Source of the DNA: Shinella sumterensis
Lineage (GTDB): Bacteria; Pseudomonadota; Alphaproteobacteria; Rhizobiales; Rhizobiaceae
Assembly: GCF_004514425.2 (NCBI RefSeq)
Contig: NZ_MYFN02000010.1
Location: 124,001 to 188,000 of the forward strand
Reading direction: 5' to 3'
DNA: 64,000 nucleotides
How positions within the stretch are numbered: position 1 is the stretch's first letter; every line of letters starts with the position of its first letter. The notes beneath the pieces were generated by a model, which was not told the origin of the DNA, did no database searches, and was given only the letters and a program-made list of their open reading frames with translations. Positions 40,433-49,078 of the stretch are shown here, one piece after another. The position numbers and the translations under genes were made by a program.

Positions 40433-41362
40433 ATGCAAACAAAACCTTTCCGGATCGGCACGCGCGGCAGCCCGCTGGCGCTCGCCCAGGCCCACGAGAC
40501 CCGTTCGCGCCTGATGGCGGCCCATGGCCTGGCCGAAGACATGTTCGAGATCGTCGTGCTCTCCACGAAGGGCGACCGCATCACCGACCGTTCGCTGGCG
40601 CTGATCGGCGGCAAGGGCCTGTTCACCGAGGAGATCGAGGCACAGCTGGCCTCCGGCGAGCTCGATTTCGCCGTGCATTCCTCCAAGGACATGCCGACGA
40701 AACTGCCGGAAGGGCTGCATCTCTCCGCCTTCCTGCCGCGCGAGGATATCCGCGACGCCTTCATCGGCCGCACCGCAAAGCGCCTGCTCGACCTGCCGCA
40801 GGGCGCAACGGTCGGCTCGGCCTCGCTACGCCGGCAGGCGCTCATCCGGCGCCTGCGGCCGGACCTCAACGTCATCGTCTTCCGTGGCCAGGTCGATACC
40901 CGTCTCGGCAAGCTCGCCGCCGGCGAGGCCGATGCCACGCTGCTCGCCTATGCCGGGTTGAAGCGCCTCGGCAAGACGGATGTGCCGACCGAACTGCTCG
41001 ACCCCGTTTCCTTCCCGCCGGCGCCGGCGCAGGGCGCGATCTGCATCGAAAGCCGCATTGGCGACGATCGCATCAGCGGCCTGCTTTGCGCCATCGACGA
41101 CCGCACGACCCACGCCGCCGTCGCCTGCGAGCGCGCATTTCTCGCCACGCTCGACGGCTCCTGTCGCACGCCCATCGCCGGTTACGCGAGCGTCGAGGGC
41201 GACCACATCCGGTTTCGCGGCATGATCCTGACGCCGGACGGCAGCCAGTTCCACGAAATCGAGACGAGCGGCCCGGCCAGCGATGCCGCAAGCCTCGGCG
41301 CCGATGCCGGCGAGGCGATCCGCGCGAAGGCGGGAGCCGGTTTCTTCGACAGCTGGGCCTGA
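40433..41362 (+). CDS. hemC: Porphobilinogen deaminase (hydroxymethylbilane synthase)
   Basis: The 309-residue enzyme makes the linear tetrapyrrole. It has '[21 protein letters not shown]', '[13 protein letters not shown]', 'ASLRRQALI', and the dipyrromethane-cofactor Cys244 in [16 protein letters not shown] 40433 aligns with the conserved start; the frame is open to 40376. It is first in hemC-hemD-mitofilin-hemY. Confidence 0.97.
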   Translation: MQTKPFRIGTRGSPLALAQAHETRSRLMAAHGLAEDMFEIVVLSTKGDRITDRSLALIGGKGLFTEEIEAQLASGELDFAVHSSKDMPTKLPEGLHLSAFLPREDIRDAFIGRTAKRLLDLPQGATVGSASLRRQALIRRLRPDLNVIVFRGQVDTRLGKLAAGEADATLLAYAGLKRLGKTDVPTELLDPVSFPPAPAQGAICIESRIGDDRISGLLCAIDDRTTHAAVACERAFLATLDGSCRTPIAGYASVEGDHIRFRGMILTPDGSQFHEIETSGPASDAASLGADAGEAIRAKAGAGFFDSWA

Positions 41363-41365
41363 GCC

Positions 41366-42091
41366 GTGCGCGTGCTCGTGCTTCGCCCCGAGCCGGCCGC
41401 GGCCCGCACTGCCCGAACACTCTCGGCGCGAGGCCATGACGCGGTGCTGCTGCCGCTCTCGAAAGCCGAACACGATATCGAGGCCGTCAGGGAAGCGCTC
41501 GCAACGCCGCACGCGGCCATCGCCGTGACCAGCGCGGAAATCGCACGGCTGTTTTCGACGATCGGGACCGACCTCGCCCCGCATCTTTCGACACGCGTCT
41601 TCGCCGTGGGACAGGCCTCCGCAGACGCGATGAAGGCGGTCGGTTTCCATGACGTCCACGCGGCCGGCGGCGACGGCGCGGCACTGGCCGAAAGCGTCAT
41701 CGCGCATGTTCGCGTTTCCGGTGCGCCGGAGAGCCCGATCCTCTATCTCGCCGGCAAGCCGCGTGCATCCGGCTTCGAGAACAGGCTTCGGGCGGCAAGC
41801 ATCCCGTTCCGGACGATCGAAAGCTACCGCATGATGGCGCTCACCTACCCCCCGACCGCCGTCGCATCTGCACTGCTGGAACCGGTGCCCGATGCCGTGC
41901 TTCTTTATTCGCCGGAAAGTGCGCGTGCCTTCTTCGGCCTCGCGCCCCTCCTGGAAATGCCGGATCGGTTTGCGGCGCTGCGTCTTCTCTGCATGAGCCC
42001 GAATGTCGCGGCGATCGTGCCGGAACGCTTTGCCGCACAGGCCGAAATCGCCACGGCGCCCGATGAGGCGAGCCTGCTCGCGCTGCTCTGA
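41366..42091 (+). CDS. hemD: Uroporphyrinogen-III synthase
   Basis: The 241-residue protein starts at GTG 41366, three bases after hemC. It has the low-similarity HemD pattern: 'VLVLRPEPAAARTARTLSARGHDAVLLPL', 'AVTSAEIARLFS', 'FAVGQASADAMKAVGF', 'ILYLAGKPRASGFE' and 'LYSPESARAFFGL'. It closes hydroxymethylbilane to uroporphyrinogen III. Position after hemC supports the call. Confidence 0.9.
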   Translation: MRVLVLRPEPAAARTARTLSARGHDAVLLPLSKAEHDIEAVREALATPHAAIAVTSAEIARLFSTIGTDLAPHLSTRVFAVGQASADAMKAVGFHDVHAAGGDGAALAESVIAHVRVSGAPESPILYLAGKPRASGFENRLRAASIPFRTIESYRMMALTYPPTAVASALLEPVPDAVLLYSPESARAFFGLAPLLEMPDRFAALRLLCMSPNVAAIVPERFAAQAEIATAPDEASLLALL

Positions 42092-42190
42092 CGGCAGGGC
42101 CGCGGCGGATGAATTTGCCGGCGGGGTCTTTCCCTCCCCGCCATCCCTGTCTACCTTTAGTGCAGTGCACATGAATGCAAGGAGGTCGCC

Positions 42191-43408
42191 ATGGAACCGG
42201 AAAACCCGTCCCGTCGCAAGAAGAGCGGCGACGAACCCGTGACGATCGATCTCGAAGCCGTCCCGGCCAGCGGCGAGGAGACGCGGCAGGCTGCTGAAGA
42301 ACCTGTGGCGGAAGAGACGACGCCGGCAGCAGAAACGGCCTCCGAGACGACCCCCGAGCAGGAAGACCTGAAGGACGAACCGGTCGAGCCTGCCCGCCCC
42401 ACCTATGAGGAGCCCGTGCGCGCAGAGACGCCGCCGCCTTCGCAGCGCGGCAATGCCGGCACGCTGGCGGCCGGCATTCTCGGCGGCCTTATCGCGCTCG
42501 TCGGCGCCGGCAGCCTGCAATATGGCGGCTATCTGCCCGCCCCCGGCCCCGAACGCGCCGGTGACGATGCCGCCCTTTCGAGCCTGGCGAACGAGGTCGA
42601 GGCGCTGAAGGCCCGGTTGGCGGAAGCCCCGTCGGCTGCCCCGGTCGATCTCCAGCCGCTCGAAACCCGCCTTGCGGCCCTGGAAAAATCCACCGCTGAC
42701 GGTGGTGGCGCATCCGGCGCGAACCCGGAAAGCGTGACGAAGCTCGAAGGCGACGTGACGCGGCTGAACAGCGAGCTTGCCGGCCTGCGTGACCAGATCG
42801 CCCGTACCAGCGAGGCGGTGGGCACTACTGAAAGCCAGCTGACCGAACGCATCGCCGCCGCCGAACAGAAGCTCGACGCGCCGCGCAGCGATATCGAAAT
42901 GGCCAAGGCCGTGGCCGCGAGTGCGCTCAAGACCGCCATCGATCGCGGCGGCCCGTATCTCGCGGAGCTGGAAGCCTTTGCCAGCGTCGCACCGGACGAT
43001 CCGTCCATCGCGGGCCTGCGCGCCCATGCGGCCGTGGGCGTCGCGTCGCGCGCCGACCTCGCCGCCGATTTCCAGAAGACGGCCGACGCCATTCTCGACG
43101 CGGTGCACCAGCCGGACGGCGAGCAGGGCATCATGAGCCGCCTGATGGCGAGCGCCGCTTCGGCCATCCGCGTTCGCCCGGTCGGCAGCATCGAGGGCGA
43201 CAGCCCCGAGGCCGTCGTCGCCCGCATCGAGAACAAGCTGCAGAACGGCGATTTCAAGGGCGCGCAGATCGAATGGCAGACCCTGCCCGAAAAAGGCCAG
43301 GCTGCCGGCGCGGATTACAAGCGCAAGCTCGACGAGCGCGTCGCGGTGGAGGAGCTGATCGGCAACGTCGTGTCCGGCGCGCTCAACGCAACGGCGAAAC
43401 AGGGCTGA
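42191..43408 (+). CDS. Alphaproteobacterial mitofilin (Mic60-like) membrane protein
   Basis: The 405-residue protein has an acidic, Pro/Glu-rich N-terminal region (1-85), one membrane helix (about 90-112), a coiled-coil middle with Leu/Ala/Glu heptads (about 120-230), and a C-terminal mitofilin-like domain with 'DFKGAQIEWQTLPEKGQAAGADYKRKLDERVAVE'. Alphaproteobacterial Mic60 proteins, found in the hem operon, help shape intracytoplasmic or inner-membrane invaginations. AAGGAGG lies seven bases before ATG 42191. Its end is 13 bases from hemY. Confidence 0.82.
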   Translation: MEPENPSRRKKSGDEPVTIDLEAVPASGEETRQAAEEPVAEETTPAAETASETTPEQEDLKDEPVEPARPTYEEPVRAETPPPSQRGNAGTLAAGILGGLIALVGAGSLQYGGYLPAPGPERAGDDAALSSLANEVEALKARLAEAPSAAPVDLQPLETRLAALEKSTADGGGASGANPESVTKLEGDVTRLNSELAGLRDQIARTSEAVGTTESQLTERIAAAEQKLDAPRSDIEMAKAVAASALKTAIDRGGPYLAELEAFASVAPDDPSIAGLRAHAAVGVASRADLAADFQKTADAILDAVHQPDGEQGIMSRLMASAASAIRVRPVGSIEGDSPEAVVARIENKLQNGDFKGAQIEWQTLPEKGQAAGADYKRKLDERVAVEELIGNVVSGALNATAKQG

Positions 43409-43421
43409 CGGGAGAAGCTTC

Positions 43422-45038
43422 ATGATCCGCATACTCGTTTTCGCTCTCTTCGTCCTCGCGCTTGCTGCCGGCTTTGCCTGGCTCGCCGATCGTCCGGGCG
43501 AACTTTCCATCATCTGGCAGGGCCAGCGCGCCGATATGAGCCTGATGGTGGCGGCGACGCTCGTCGTCTCATTGATCGCGGCCGTGATGTTCTGCTGGTG
43601 GCTGGTGCGGGTCGTCTGGACCTCGCCGCACTCCATCCAGCGCTATTTCCGCGCCCGCAAGCGCGACCGCGGCTATCAGGCGCTGTCGACCGGCCTGATC
43701 GCCGCCGGCGCCGGTGATGCCGCCGGTGCCCGCAAGATGCTGTCGCGCACCAGGGGCCTGCTCAGCGCCGACCAGGAACCGCTCATCCACCTGCTCGAAG
43801 CGCAGGCCGCGATGATCGAGGGCCGCTACGACGACGCGCGCAAGAAGTTCGAACTCATGGCCGATGACCCGGAAACGCGCGAACTCGGCCTGCGCGGCCT
43901 CTATCTCGAAGCCCGGCGGCTCGGCGCCAACGAGGCGGCGCGGCAATATGCCGAGCGTGCTGCCGAAAAGGCGCCCCAGCTTCCCTGGGCGACGGAAGCC
44001 GCGCTGGAATATCGCTCGGAAGCAGGCGATTGGGACGAGGCGCTGAAACTGCTCGGCGATGGCCGCTCCGGCTCGCCGGAGGACAAGAAGACCTTCGCCC
44101 GCCGCAAGGCCGTGCTGCTCACCGCCCGCGCCGCCGACAAGCTCGACGCCGACCCGAAGGGTGCGCGCGAGGATGCCCACCAGGCGCTGAAGCTGGACGA
44201 GACCTTCGTTCCCGCCTGCCTGATCGAGGCCAAGGCCTATCTGCGCGAAGATAACCTGCGCAAGGCGGCCGGCATCCTCGAAAAGCTCTGGAAGGCGACG
44301 GCGCATGCCGACGTGGCCAAGCTCTATGTCCGCGCCCGCAGCGGCGATTCGGCCACCGATCGCCTCAAGCGCGCGGAAAAGCTGGAGGCGCTGCGCCCCA
44401 ACAACGCCGAGGCGCTCTATGTCGTGGCCGAGGCCGCGCTGGAAACGCGCAACTTCCCGCTTGCCCGCGCCAAGGCCGAAGCCTCCGCACGGCTTTCGCC
44501 GCGCGAAAGCGTCTTCCTTCTCCTGGCCGATATCGAGGATGCAGAGACCGGCGATCAGGGCCGTATCCGCCACTGGATGAACCAGGCGCTGAAGGCGCCG
44601 CGCGATCCGGCCTGGACTGCCGATGGCATCACATCGCCGGAATGGCGCGCCGTTTCGCCCGTCACGGGCCGCCTGGATGCCTTCGAATGGAAGACGCCGG
44701 TCAGCGAATTGCAGGCGCCCGTCGAAGACGGCGCCGCCAACTCCGTCGAGGAGGCGATCCGCACCCTTCCTCCGCTCGCAATCGAGACGAAACCCGTCGC
44801 GGTCGTCGAGAACGTCGTGACCGTCGCCAAGGCCGAGCCCGAGAAACCCGTCGTTGTCGCTGAAACGGCGGTCGAGCCTGTCACGGTGAAGAGCACCAGA
44901 ACGGAGACCGCCCCTGAAAAGGCTAAGCCGGCACCGGTCGAGCAGGAAGAACGTCCCTTCTATGGCCTGCCGGATGATCCGGGCGTCAAGGAAGGTCCGC
45001 TCAAGCGTGACGGCACGAGCGGGTTCAGGCTGTTCTAG
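43422..45038 (+). CDS. hemY: HemY-like TPR membrane protein
   Basis: The 538-residue protein has two N-terminal membrane helices (about 1-20 and 38-60) followed by TPR-type helices: 'RGYQALSTGLIAAGAGDAAGARKML', 'LIHLLEAQAAMIEGRYDDARKKFELM', 'LYVVAEAALETRNFPLARAKAEAS'. The C-terminal region is disordered and rich in Val/Glu/Pro/Lys. HemY_N proteins are linked to heme synthesis by operon but their activity is unclear; this is not protoporphyrinogen oxidase of the same name. GGGAGAAGC precedes the ATG. Confidence 0.9.
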   Translation: MIRILVFALFVLALAAGFAWLADRPGELSIIWQGQRADMSLMVAATLVVSLIAAVMFCWWLVRVVWTSPHSIQRYFRARKRDRGYQALSTGLIAAGAGDAAGARKMLSRTRGLLSADQEPLIHLLEAQAAMIEGRYDDARKKFELMADDPETRELGLRGLYLEARRLGANEAARQYAERAAEKAPQLPWATEAALEYRSEAGDWDEALKLLGDGRSGSPEDKKTFARRKAVLLTARAADKLDADPKGAREDAHQALKLDETFVPACLIEAKAYLREDNLRKAAGILEKLWKATAHADVAKLYVRARSGDSATDRLKRAEKLEALRPNNAEALYVVAEAALETRNFPLARAKAEASARLSPRESVFLLLADIEDAETGDQGRIRHWMNQALKAPRDPAWTADGITSPEWRAVSPVTGRLDAFEWKTPVSELQAPVEDGAANSVEEAIRTLPPLAIETKPVAVVENVVTVAKAEPEKPVVVAETAVEPVTVKSTRTETAPEKAKPAPVEQEERPFYGLPDDPGVKEGPLKRDGTSGFRLF

Positions 45039-45142
45039 AAGGCGAAGTCTGCCGGGTCGGGGGGCGGGCGACGGACATGACAACAGATGGGCGCCTGCCG
45101 CAAGAAGCGGACAGGGCCTTGCGACAATGGGGCTGATAGCAG

Positions 45143-45631
45143 ATGTTCGAACGCCTGCAGCACTTTCTGGCGAGCCTTTCCGGCGGAGACGACAGACGGG
45201 CCTTTGCCGTCGATGACCCGCGCGTGGCGGTCATGGCGCTCTGCATCCAGGTGATGGAGGCCGACGGCAAGGTGCTGGATGTCGAGAAGGCCGCACTGCG
45301 CGCCCGCTTCAAGGACTATTACGACATCGATGAAAAGGAACTGGATGCGCTTGTCGCCGCCGGCGCCGACGCCGAAAGCGAGGCCATCGATTTCTTCCAC
45401 TTCACCTCGGAATTGAAGCGCCAGCTTTCGGAAGAACAGCGCATCGGGCTGATCGGCCTGCTCTGGGAAATCGTCTATGCGGATGGCGAGCGCAGCGAGA
45501 TGGAGGATCACGCCATCTGGCGCATCGCCGACCTGCTCGGTGTCTCCGGCCGCGAACGCATCATGAAGCGGCAGGAAGCGGCCCAGCGCGCCGGCGCACA
45601 AGCGGCGCACGAGGAGACCGGCGAAACCTGA
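45143..45631 (+). CDS. TerB-like (tellurite resistance TerB domain) protein
   Basis: The 162-residue protein has the TerB-like helical fold: 'VAVMALCIQVMEADGKVLDVEKAALRARF' and 'QRIGLIGLLWEIVYADGERSEMEDHAIWRIADLLGVS'. The acidic ADG.. motifs repeat twice, as in TerB and DjlA N-terminal domains, which may bind metal. No other ter genes are present, so tellurite resistance is not implied. The next gene starts four bases later. Confidence 0.85.
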   Translation: MFERLQHFLASLSGGDDRRAFAVDDPRVAVMALCIQVMEADGKVLDVEKAALRARFKDYYDIDEKELDALVAAGADAESEAIDFFHFTSELKRQLSEEQRIGLIGLLWEIVYADGERSEMEDHAIWRIADLLGVSGRERIMKRQEAAQRAGAQAAHEETGET

Positions 45632-45634
45632 ACC

Positions 45635-46351
45635 ATGCCTGATCTGTCCAATTTCCCACCGCGCAAGCGCCCGGTTCTCGTGGTGCTGCACCAGGAGAGA
45701 TCGAGCCCCGGCCGTGTCGGGCAGATCCTGGAAAGCATGGGCCACGCGCTGGATATCCGCCGCCCGGTGCTCGGCGATCCGCTGCCGGCAACGCTTGCCC
45801 ATCATGCCGGCGCCGTCGTCTTCGGCGGGCCGATGAGCGCCAACGACGACGAGCCCTATATCCGTGACGAGGTCGACTGGCTCGCCGTTCCGCTGCGCGA
45901 GAACCGTCCCTTCCTCGGCATCTGCCTTGGCGCGCAGATGCTCGTGCGCCAGCTCGGCGGCAGGGTTTTCGGCCATAGCGAGGGCTGGACGGAAATCGGC
46001 TGGTATCCGCTGAATGCCACGCAGGCCGGCACCGCCCTGATGCCCTGGCCCGACATGGTCTACCAGTTTCACCGCGAGGGCTTCGATCTGCCGTCCGGCG
46101 CCACCCTGCTTGCCACGGGCCATCACTACGAGAACCAGGCCTTCCGTTACGCCGACAATGCCTGGGGCATCCAGTTCCACGGCGAGCTGACGCTGGCCAT
46201 GATGCACCGCTGGGTCGTGCACGGCGCGCATCGTTTCGAGCTGCCGGGCGCGCAGGTGGGCAGCCTCCATCTCCATGGCCGCCTGCTGCACGACGCCGCC
46301 CTGCGGCTCTGGATGACCGCCTTCCTGGAAAGGGTCTTCCACGAGGATTGA
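45635..46351 (+). CDS. Class I glutamine amidotransferase (GMP-synthase-like domain protein)
   Basis: The 238-residue protein has the amidotransferase triad: Cys97 (GICLGAQ), His182 and Glu184 (IQFHGEL). The oxyanion-hole 'VVFGGPMSAND' is at 62-71. It has no synthase domain, so it is a free-standing GATase1 like the yeast GMP-synthase-like or gamma-glutamyl hydrolase-type proteins. The substrate is unknown. It is translationally close to the TerB-like gene. Confidence 0.88.
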   Translation: MPDLSNFPPRKRPVLVVLHQERSSPGRVGQILESMGHALDIRRPVLGDPLPATLAHHAGAVVFGGPMSANDDEPYIRDEVDWLAVPLRENRPFLGICLGAQMLVRQLGGRVFGHSEGWTEIGWYPLNATQAGTALMPWPDMVYQFHREGFDLPSGATLLATGHHYENQAFRYADNAWGIQFHGELTLAMMHRWVVHGAHRFELPGAQVGSLHLHGRLLHDAALRLWMTAFLERVFHED

Positions 46352-46450
46352 GCGTCCGCGTTAAACATGTTGCCGCGGCGTCCGGCGCCGGCCTTGCTGG
46401 CTGCGCCCGCAATGGCTACATGTCAGCACGAAAACCATTTGGAGACATCA

Positions 46451-46744
46451 ATGATAGCGGTCATCAACACCCTATTGTTCATCATCAATATCGCCTGGTT
46501 CCTGGTGATCGCCTCGGCGATCTTCTCCTGGCTCTATGCGTTCAACGTGATCAACACGAACAATCAGGTCATCGCCACCATCGGCCGCTCGCTCTACCAG
46601 CTGACCGAACCGATCTACCGGCCCATCCGCCGCGTGCTGCCCAATTTCGGCGGCGTGGACCTGTCGCCGCTCGTCGTGCTCGTCATCCTGTTCTTCCTGG
46701 AGCAGGTGATCCGCACGGTCCTGGCCCCGGCTCTCCTCTCCTGA
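46451..46744 (+). CDS. YggT family membrane protein
   Basis: The 97-residue protein has two membrane segments: 'INTLLFIINIAWFLVIASAIFSWL' and 'PLVVLVILFFLEQVIRTVL'. Between them is the YggT motif 'LYQLTEPIYRPIRRVLPNFGGVDLSPL'. ATG 46451 has GGAGA at a proper distance; the frame runs open to 46367. YggT proteins are linked to cell division or osmotic response in other bacteria. It is followed by DUF167 as in many genomes. Confidence 0.9.
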   Translation: MIAVINTLLFIINIAWFLVIASAIFSWLYAFNVINTNNQVIATIGRSLYQLTEPIYRPIRRVLPNFGGVDLSPLVVLVILFFLEQVIRTVLAPALLS

Positions 46745-46748
46745 CCCC

Positions 46749-47075
46749 GTGACGACCGCGCCGGGCGCCGCGATCCGGCGCCGTGACGACCATGTGCGCC
46801 TGTCGGTGCGGCTGACGCCGAACGGCGGGCGCGATGCGGTCGACGGCTGGGAAACCGGCGCCGACGGCGAAGGCTACCTCAAGGCCCGGGTCAGCGACCC
46901 GCCCGACAAGGGCAGGGCCAACAAGGCTTTGATCGCTCTTGTCGCCAAGGCCGCGGGCGTGGCGAAATCCGCCGTCAGCCTGGTGAGCGGCGATACCCAG
47001 AGAAAGAAAATCCTCCGGATCGAGGGCGACCCGGAGGATATCGTCTTGAGGCTGGACGCCGCCGTGCGGCGCTGA
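46749..47075 (+). CDS. DUF167 (YggU) family protein
   Basis: The 108-residue protein starts at GTG 46749, four bases after yggT. It has 'VRLSVRLTPNGGRDAVDGW', 'LKARVSDPPDKGRANKALIALVAKA', and 'LVSGDTQRKKILRI', which define DUF167. The function is unknown. Its stop is two bases before the convergent ppa stop. Confidence 0.9.
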   Translation: MTTAPGAAIRRRDDHVRLSVRLTPNGGRDAVDGWETGADGEGYLKARVSDPPDKGRANKALIALVAKAAGVAKSAVSLVSGDTQRKKILRIEGDPEDIVLRLDAAVRR

Positions 47076-47077
47076 GC

Positions 47078-47611
47078 TTACTTCTGCGCGTTGTAGCGCT
47101 CGACGGCTTCGAGGATCAGCTTCTTGGCCACGGTCACGTCCTGCCAGCCGCCGATCTTCACCCACTTGCCGGGCTCCAGATCCTTGTAGTGCTCGAAGAA
47201 GTGCTCGATCTGCTTCAGCGTGATTTCCGGCAGGTCGGTATAGTTCTCGACCTTGTCGTAGCGGCGCGTCAGCTTCGGCACCGGAACGGCGATGATCTTC
47301 TCGTCCTGGCCGCCATCGTCTTCCATGACCATGACGCCGATCGGGCGCACGTTGATGACGCAGCCGGGGATGAGCGGACGCGTGTTGCAGATGAGAACGT
47401 CGATCGGGTCGCCGTCTTCGGACAGCGTGTGCGGCACGAAGCCGTAATTGCCCGGATAGGTCATCGGCGTATAAAGGAAGCGGTCGACGACAAGCGCGCC
47501 GGCGTCCTTGTCCATTTCGTACTTGATCGGATGACCGCCGACCGGCACCTCGACAATCACGTTCACGTCATCAGGCGGATTCTTGCCAACGGAAATCGCA
47601 TCGATACGCAT
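47078..47611 (-). CDS. ppa: Inorganic pyrophosphatase
   Basis: The 177-residue type I family enzyme has '[29 protein letters not shown]', the signature '[10 protein letters not shown]' with the metal-binding aspartates, and '[18 protein letters not shown]'. It hydrolyses PPi from biosynthesis. ATG 47611 has GAGGGAG upstream; the frame stays open to 48295 only as a shadow of the divergent gene. Confidence 0.97.
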   Translation of the reverse strand: MRIDAISVGKNPPDDVNVIVEVPVGGHPIKYEMDKDAGALVVDRFLYTPMTYPGNYGFVPHTLSEDGDPIDVLICNTRPLIPGCVINVRPIGVMVMEDDGGQDEKIIAVPVPKLTRRYDKVENYTDLPEITLKQIEHFFEHYKDLEPGKWVKIGGWQDVTVAKKLILEAVERYNAQK

Positions 47612-47746
47612 GGGGGCTCCCTCGATTGGAAAAGCAATGATTTGCGGGCTTCCTAATGCGAATCCCGCTGCGGCGCAACATGACTTTCGCCCAAGCCGAA
47701 TAGACCGGGTCCAAGCCCCGTCTTCCCCCATGACCGGAGGATCCCC

Positions 47747-48361
47747 ATGCGCCTGACGTCCCTTCTTCTTTCCGCCGCTTTCGTCTTCGGCCAGACCGCT
47801 GTCGCGAGCGCCAACGAAAGCACCTATACGGACCGCAATCTCGATGCCTGCAAGACGATTGCGCAGGAGGATGAAGGGCCGAGCGTCACGCTGCAATGCG
47901 CCGGCTACAAGGACCTCTCCGTCTATTTCAAGGAGGGGGACCTGCGCCAGAGCCAGGCCTACGGGCCGATCGGAAAGCCCTATCTCGACCAGGCCTTCGA
48001 GACCTTCGGGCCGTTCAACCATACGGGTGCCAAGATCGAGTGGCGGCTGGGTGCCGACGGCACGCCGATCGCCGCCGTCGCGCGCTGGTTCGTCGCGGAC
48101 CCGGAGCAGACCGACAGCGCCGATACCCGCTACGGCCAGATCCTCGTCGTCTCCACGATTGCGACGGCAAAGAACCCGACAAGCTGCGTCGTGGGCTATG
48201 TCGATGCGCTCGAAAACAAGGACGCCAACGCGCTGGCCCGCGACATCGCGGACGAAAAGGCCGCCGGTTTCATTTGCGGAACGTCGCAGCCGCAATGGCG
48301 CGGCAAACAGGGGAAGTTCTCAGAACAGCCGATGCGCTATCTGCCCGACGCGGTGCAATAG
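47747..48361 (+). CDS. Hypothetical exported protein
   Basis: The 204-residue protein has a signal peptide ([25 protein letters not shown]). The mature part has four cysteines in 'LDACKTIAQ', '[13 protein letters not shown]', '[11 protein letters not shown]' and 'GFICGTSQP', probably paired. There is no known domain. CGGAGG lies before ATG 47747. It is divergent from ppa and convergent with the acetyltransferase, with six bases between the stops. Confidence 0.72.
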   Translation: MRLTSLLLSAAFVFGQTAVASANESTYTDRNLDACKTIAQEDEGPSVTLQCAGYKDLSVYFKEGDLRQSQAYGPIGKPYLDQAFETFGPFNHTGAKIEWRLGADGTPIAAVARWFVADPEQTDSADTRYGQILVVSTIATAKNPTSCVVGYVDALENKDANALARDIADEKAAGFICGTSQPQWRGKQGKFSEQPMRYLPDAVQ

Positions 48362-48367
48362 GACCGC

Positions 48368-48886
48368 CTAGGGCCAGACAAAGCCGACCTTCTTGAGGTC
48401 CTTCTCGCCGAAGTTCTCCATGCCCTCGGCGATATCGCGACCGCCGGAGGAGCGGAAAAAGCGATAGGCGTGCTCGCTGTCCTCCAGGCACCAGACGATG
48501 AGGCCCTTGCAGCCCAGCGACTTCAGCAACAGTTTCGCCTCGCCGAAAAGCTGCCGGCCAAGGCCGATGCCCTGATATTCCGGCCGCAGGTAGATTTCGT
48601 AGATTTCCCCTTCCTGGGGGAGCGCACGGGCGCGGTTCAGGCCGAGCGTGGCATAGCCCGCGACCGTTCCGGCGACATCCAGCACGAGCAGCGTGGCCGG
48701 GCCGCGGGTCGCCTTGCGCCACCACGTCTCGCCGCGGCGGTCGACCATCTGGATCAGCGGCTTGTGCGGGATGAGGCCGGCATAGGCTTGCAGCCACGAG
48801 ATCCGGTGCGTTTCGGATATCGCGCGTGCGTCCTGCGGCTCGGCGCGCCGCACGTCGATCGACAGTGTCTTCATAACACCACTCAT
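48368..48886 (-). CDS. GNAT family N-acetyltransferase
   Basis: The 172-residue protein has the GNAT acetyl-CoA motif 'IYLRPEYQGIGLGRQLFGEAKLLLKSLG' and 'SEHAYRFFRSSGGRDI'. The start is uncertain: ATG 48886 (MSGVMKTL) has AGGA close upstream, while ATG 48874 (MKTLSID) lacks one. The substrate is not predictable. A CtrA-type site lies about 86 bases upstream. Confidence 0.85.
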   Translation of the reverse strand: MSGVMKTLSIDVRRAEPQDARAISETHRISWLQAYAGLIPHKPLIQMVDRRGETWWRKATRGPATLLVLDVAGTVAGYATLGLNRARALPQEGEIYEIYLRPEYQGIGLGRQLFGEAKLLLKSLGCKGLIVWCLEDSEHAYRFFRSSGGRDIAEGMENFGEKDLKKVGFVWP

Positions 48887-48971
48887 ATTCCTGCACCGAC
48901 TCCACCGGAATCCCGCAGGACCTGAAGGCATGCATTGCCCACAGCCGAGTTCCGGACGGCGCATGGAAAAG

Positions 48972-48986
48972 TTAACGCATTTTTAA
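48972..48986 (-). promoter_or_regulatory. CtrA-type site TTAA-N7-TTAA upstream of the GNAT gene
   Basis: TTAA (48972-48975), seven bases, TTAA (48983-48986), C lies between the GNAT start and the typA terminator. It matches the CtrA consensus, and its complement faces the GNAT gene. Chance occurrence in AT-rich spacer is possible. Confidence 0.35.
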
Positions 48987-49023
48987 CAAGCGTCACAAGC
49001 CGTAAAAAGACGGCACACACATG

Positions 49024-49049
49024 AAAAACCCCGGCACGAAGGCCGGGGT
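49024..49049 (-). terminator. Intrinsic terminator of typA
   Basis: An 8-bp perfect stem (accccggc / gccggggt, 49028-49035 with 49042-49049), 6-base loop, and on the minus strand a T-run (A-run 49024-49028). It lies 30 bases after the typA stop. Confidence 0.88.
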
Positions 49050-49078
49050 CCAATGTGTTCCGATACGGGAAAGAGCGA

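Noticed and set aside
40826-43636. 936-codon minus-strand frame opposite hemC, hemD and the mitofilin gene
   Set aside because: It crosses three good genes on the opposite strand and has no motif or ribosome binding site.
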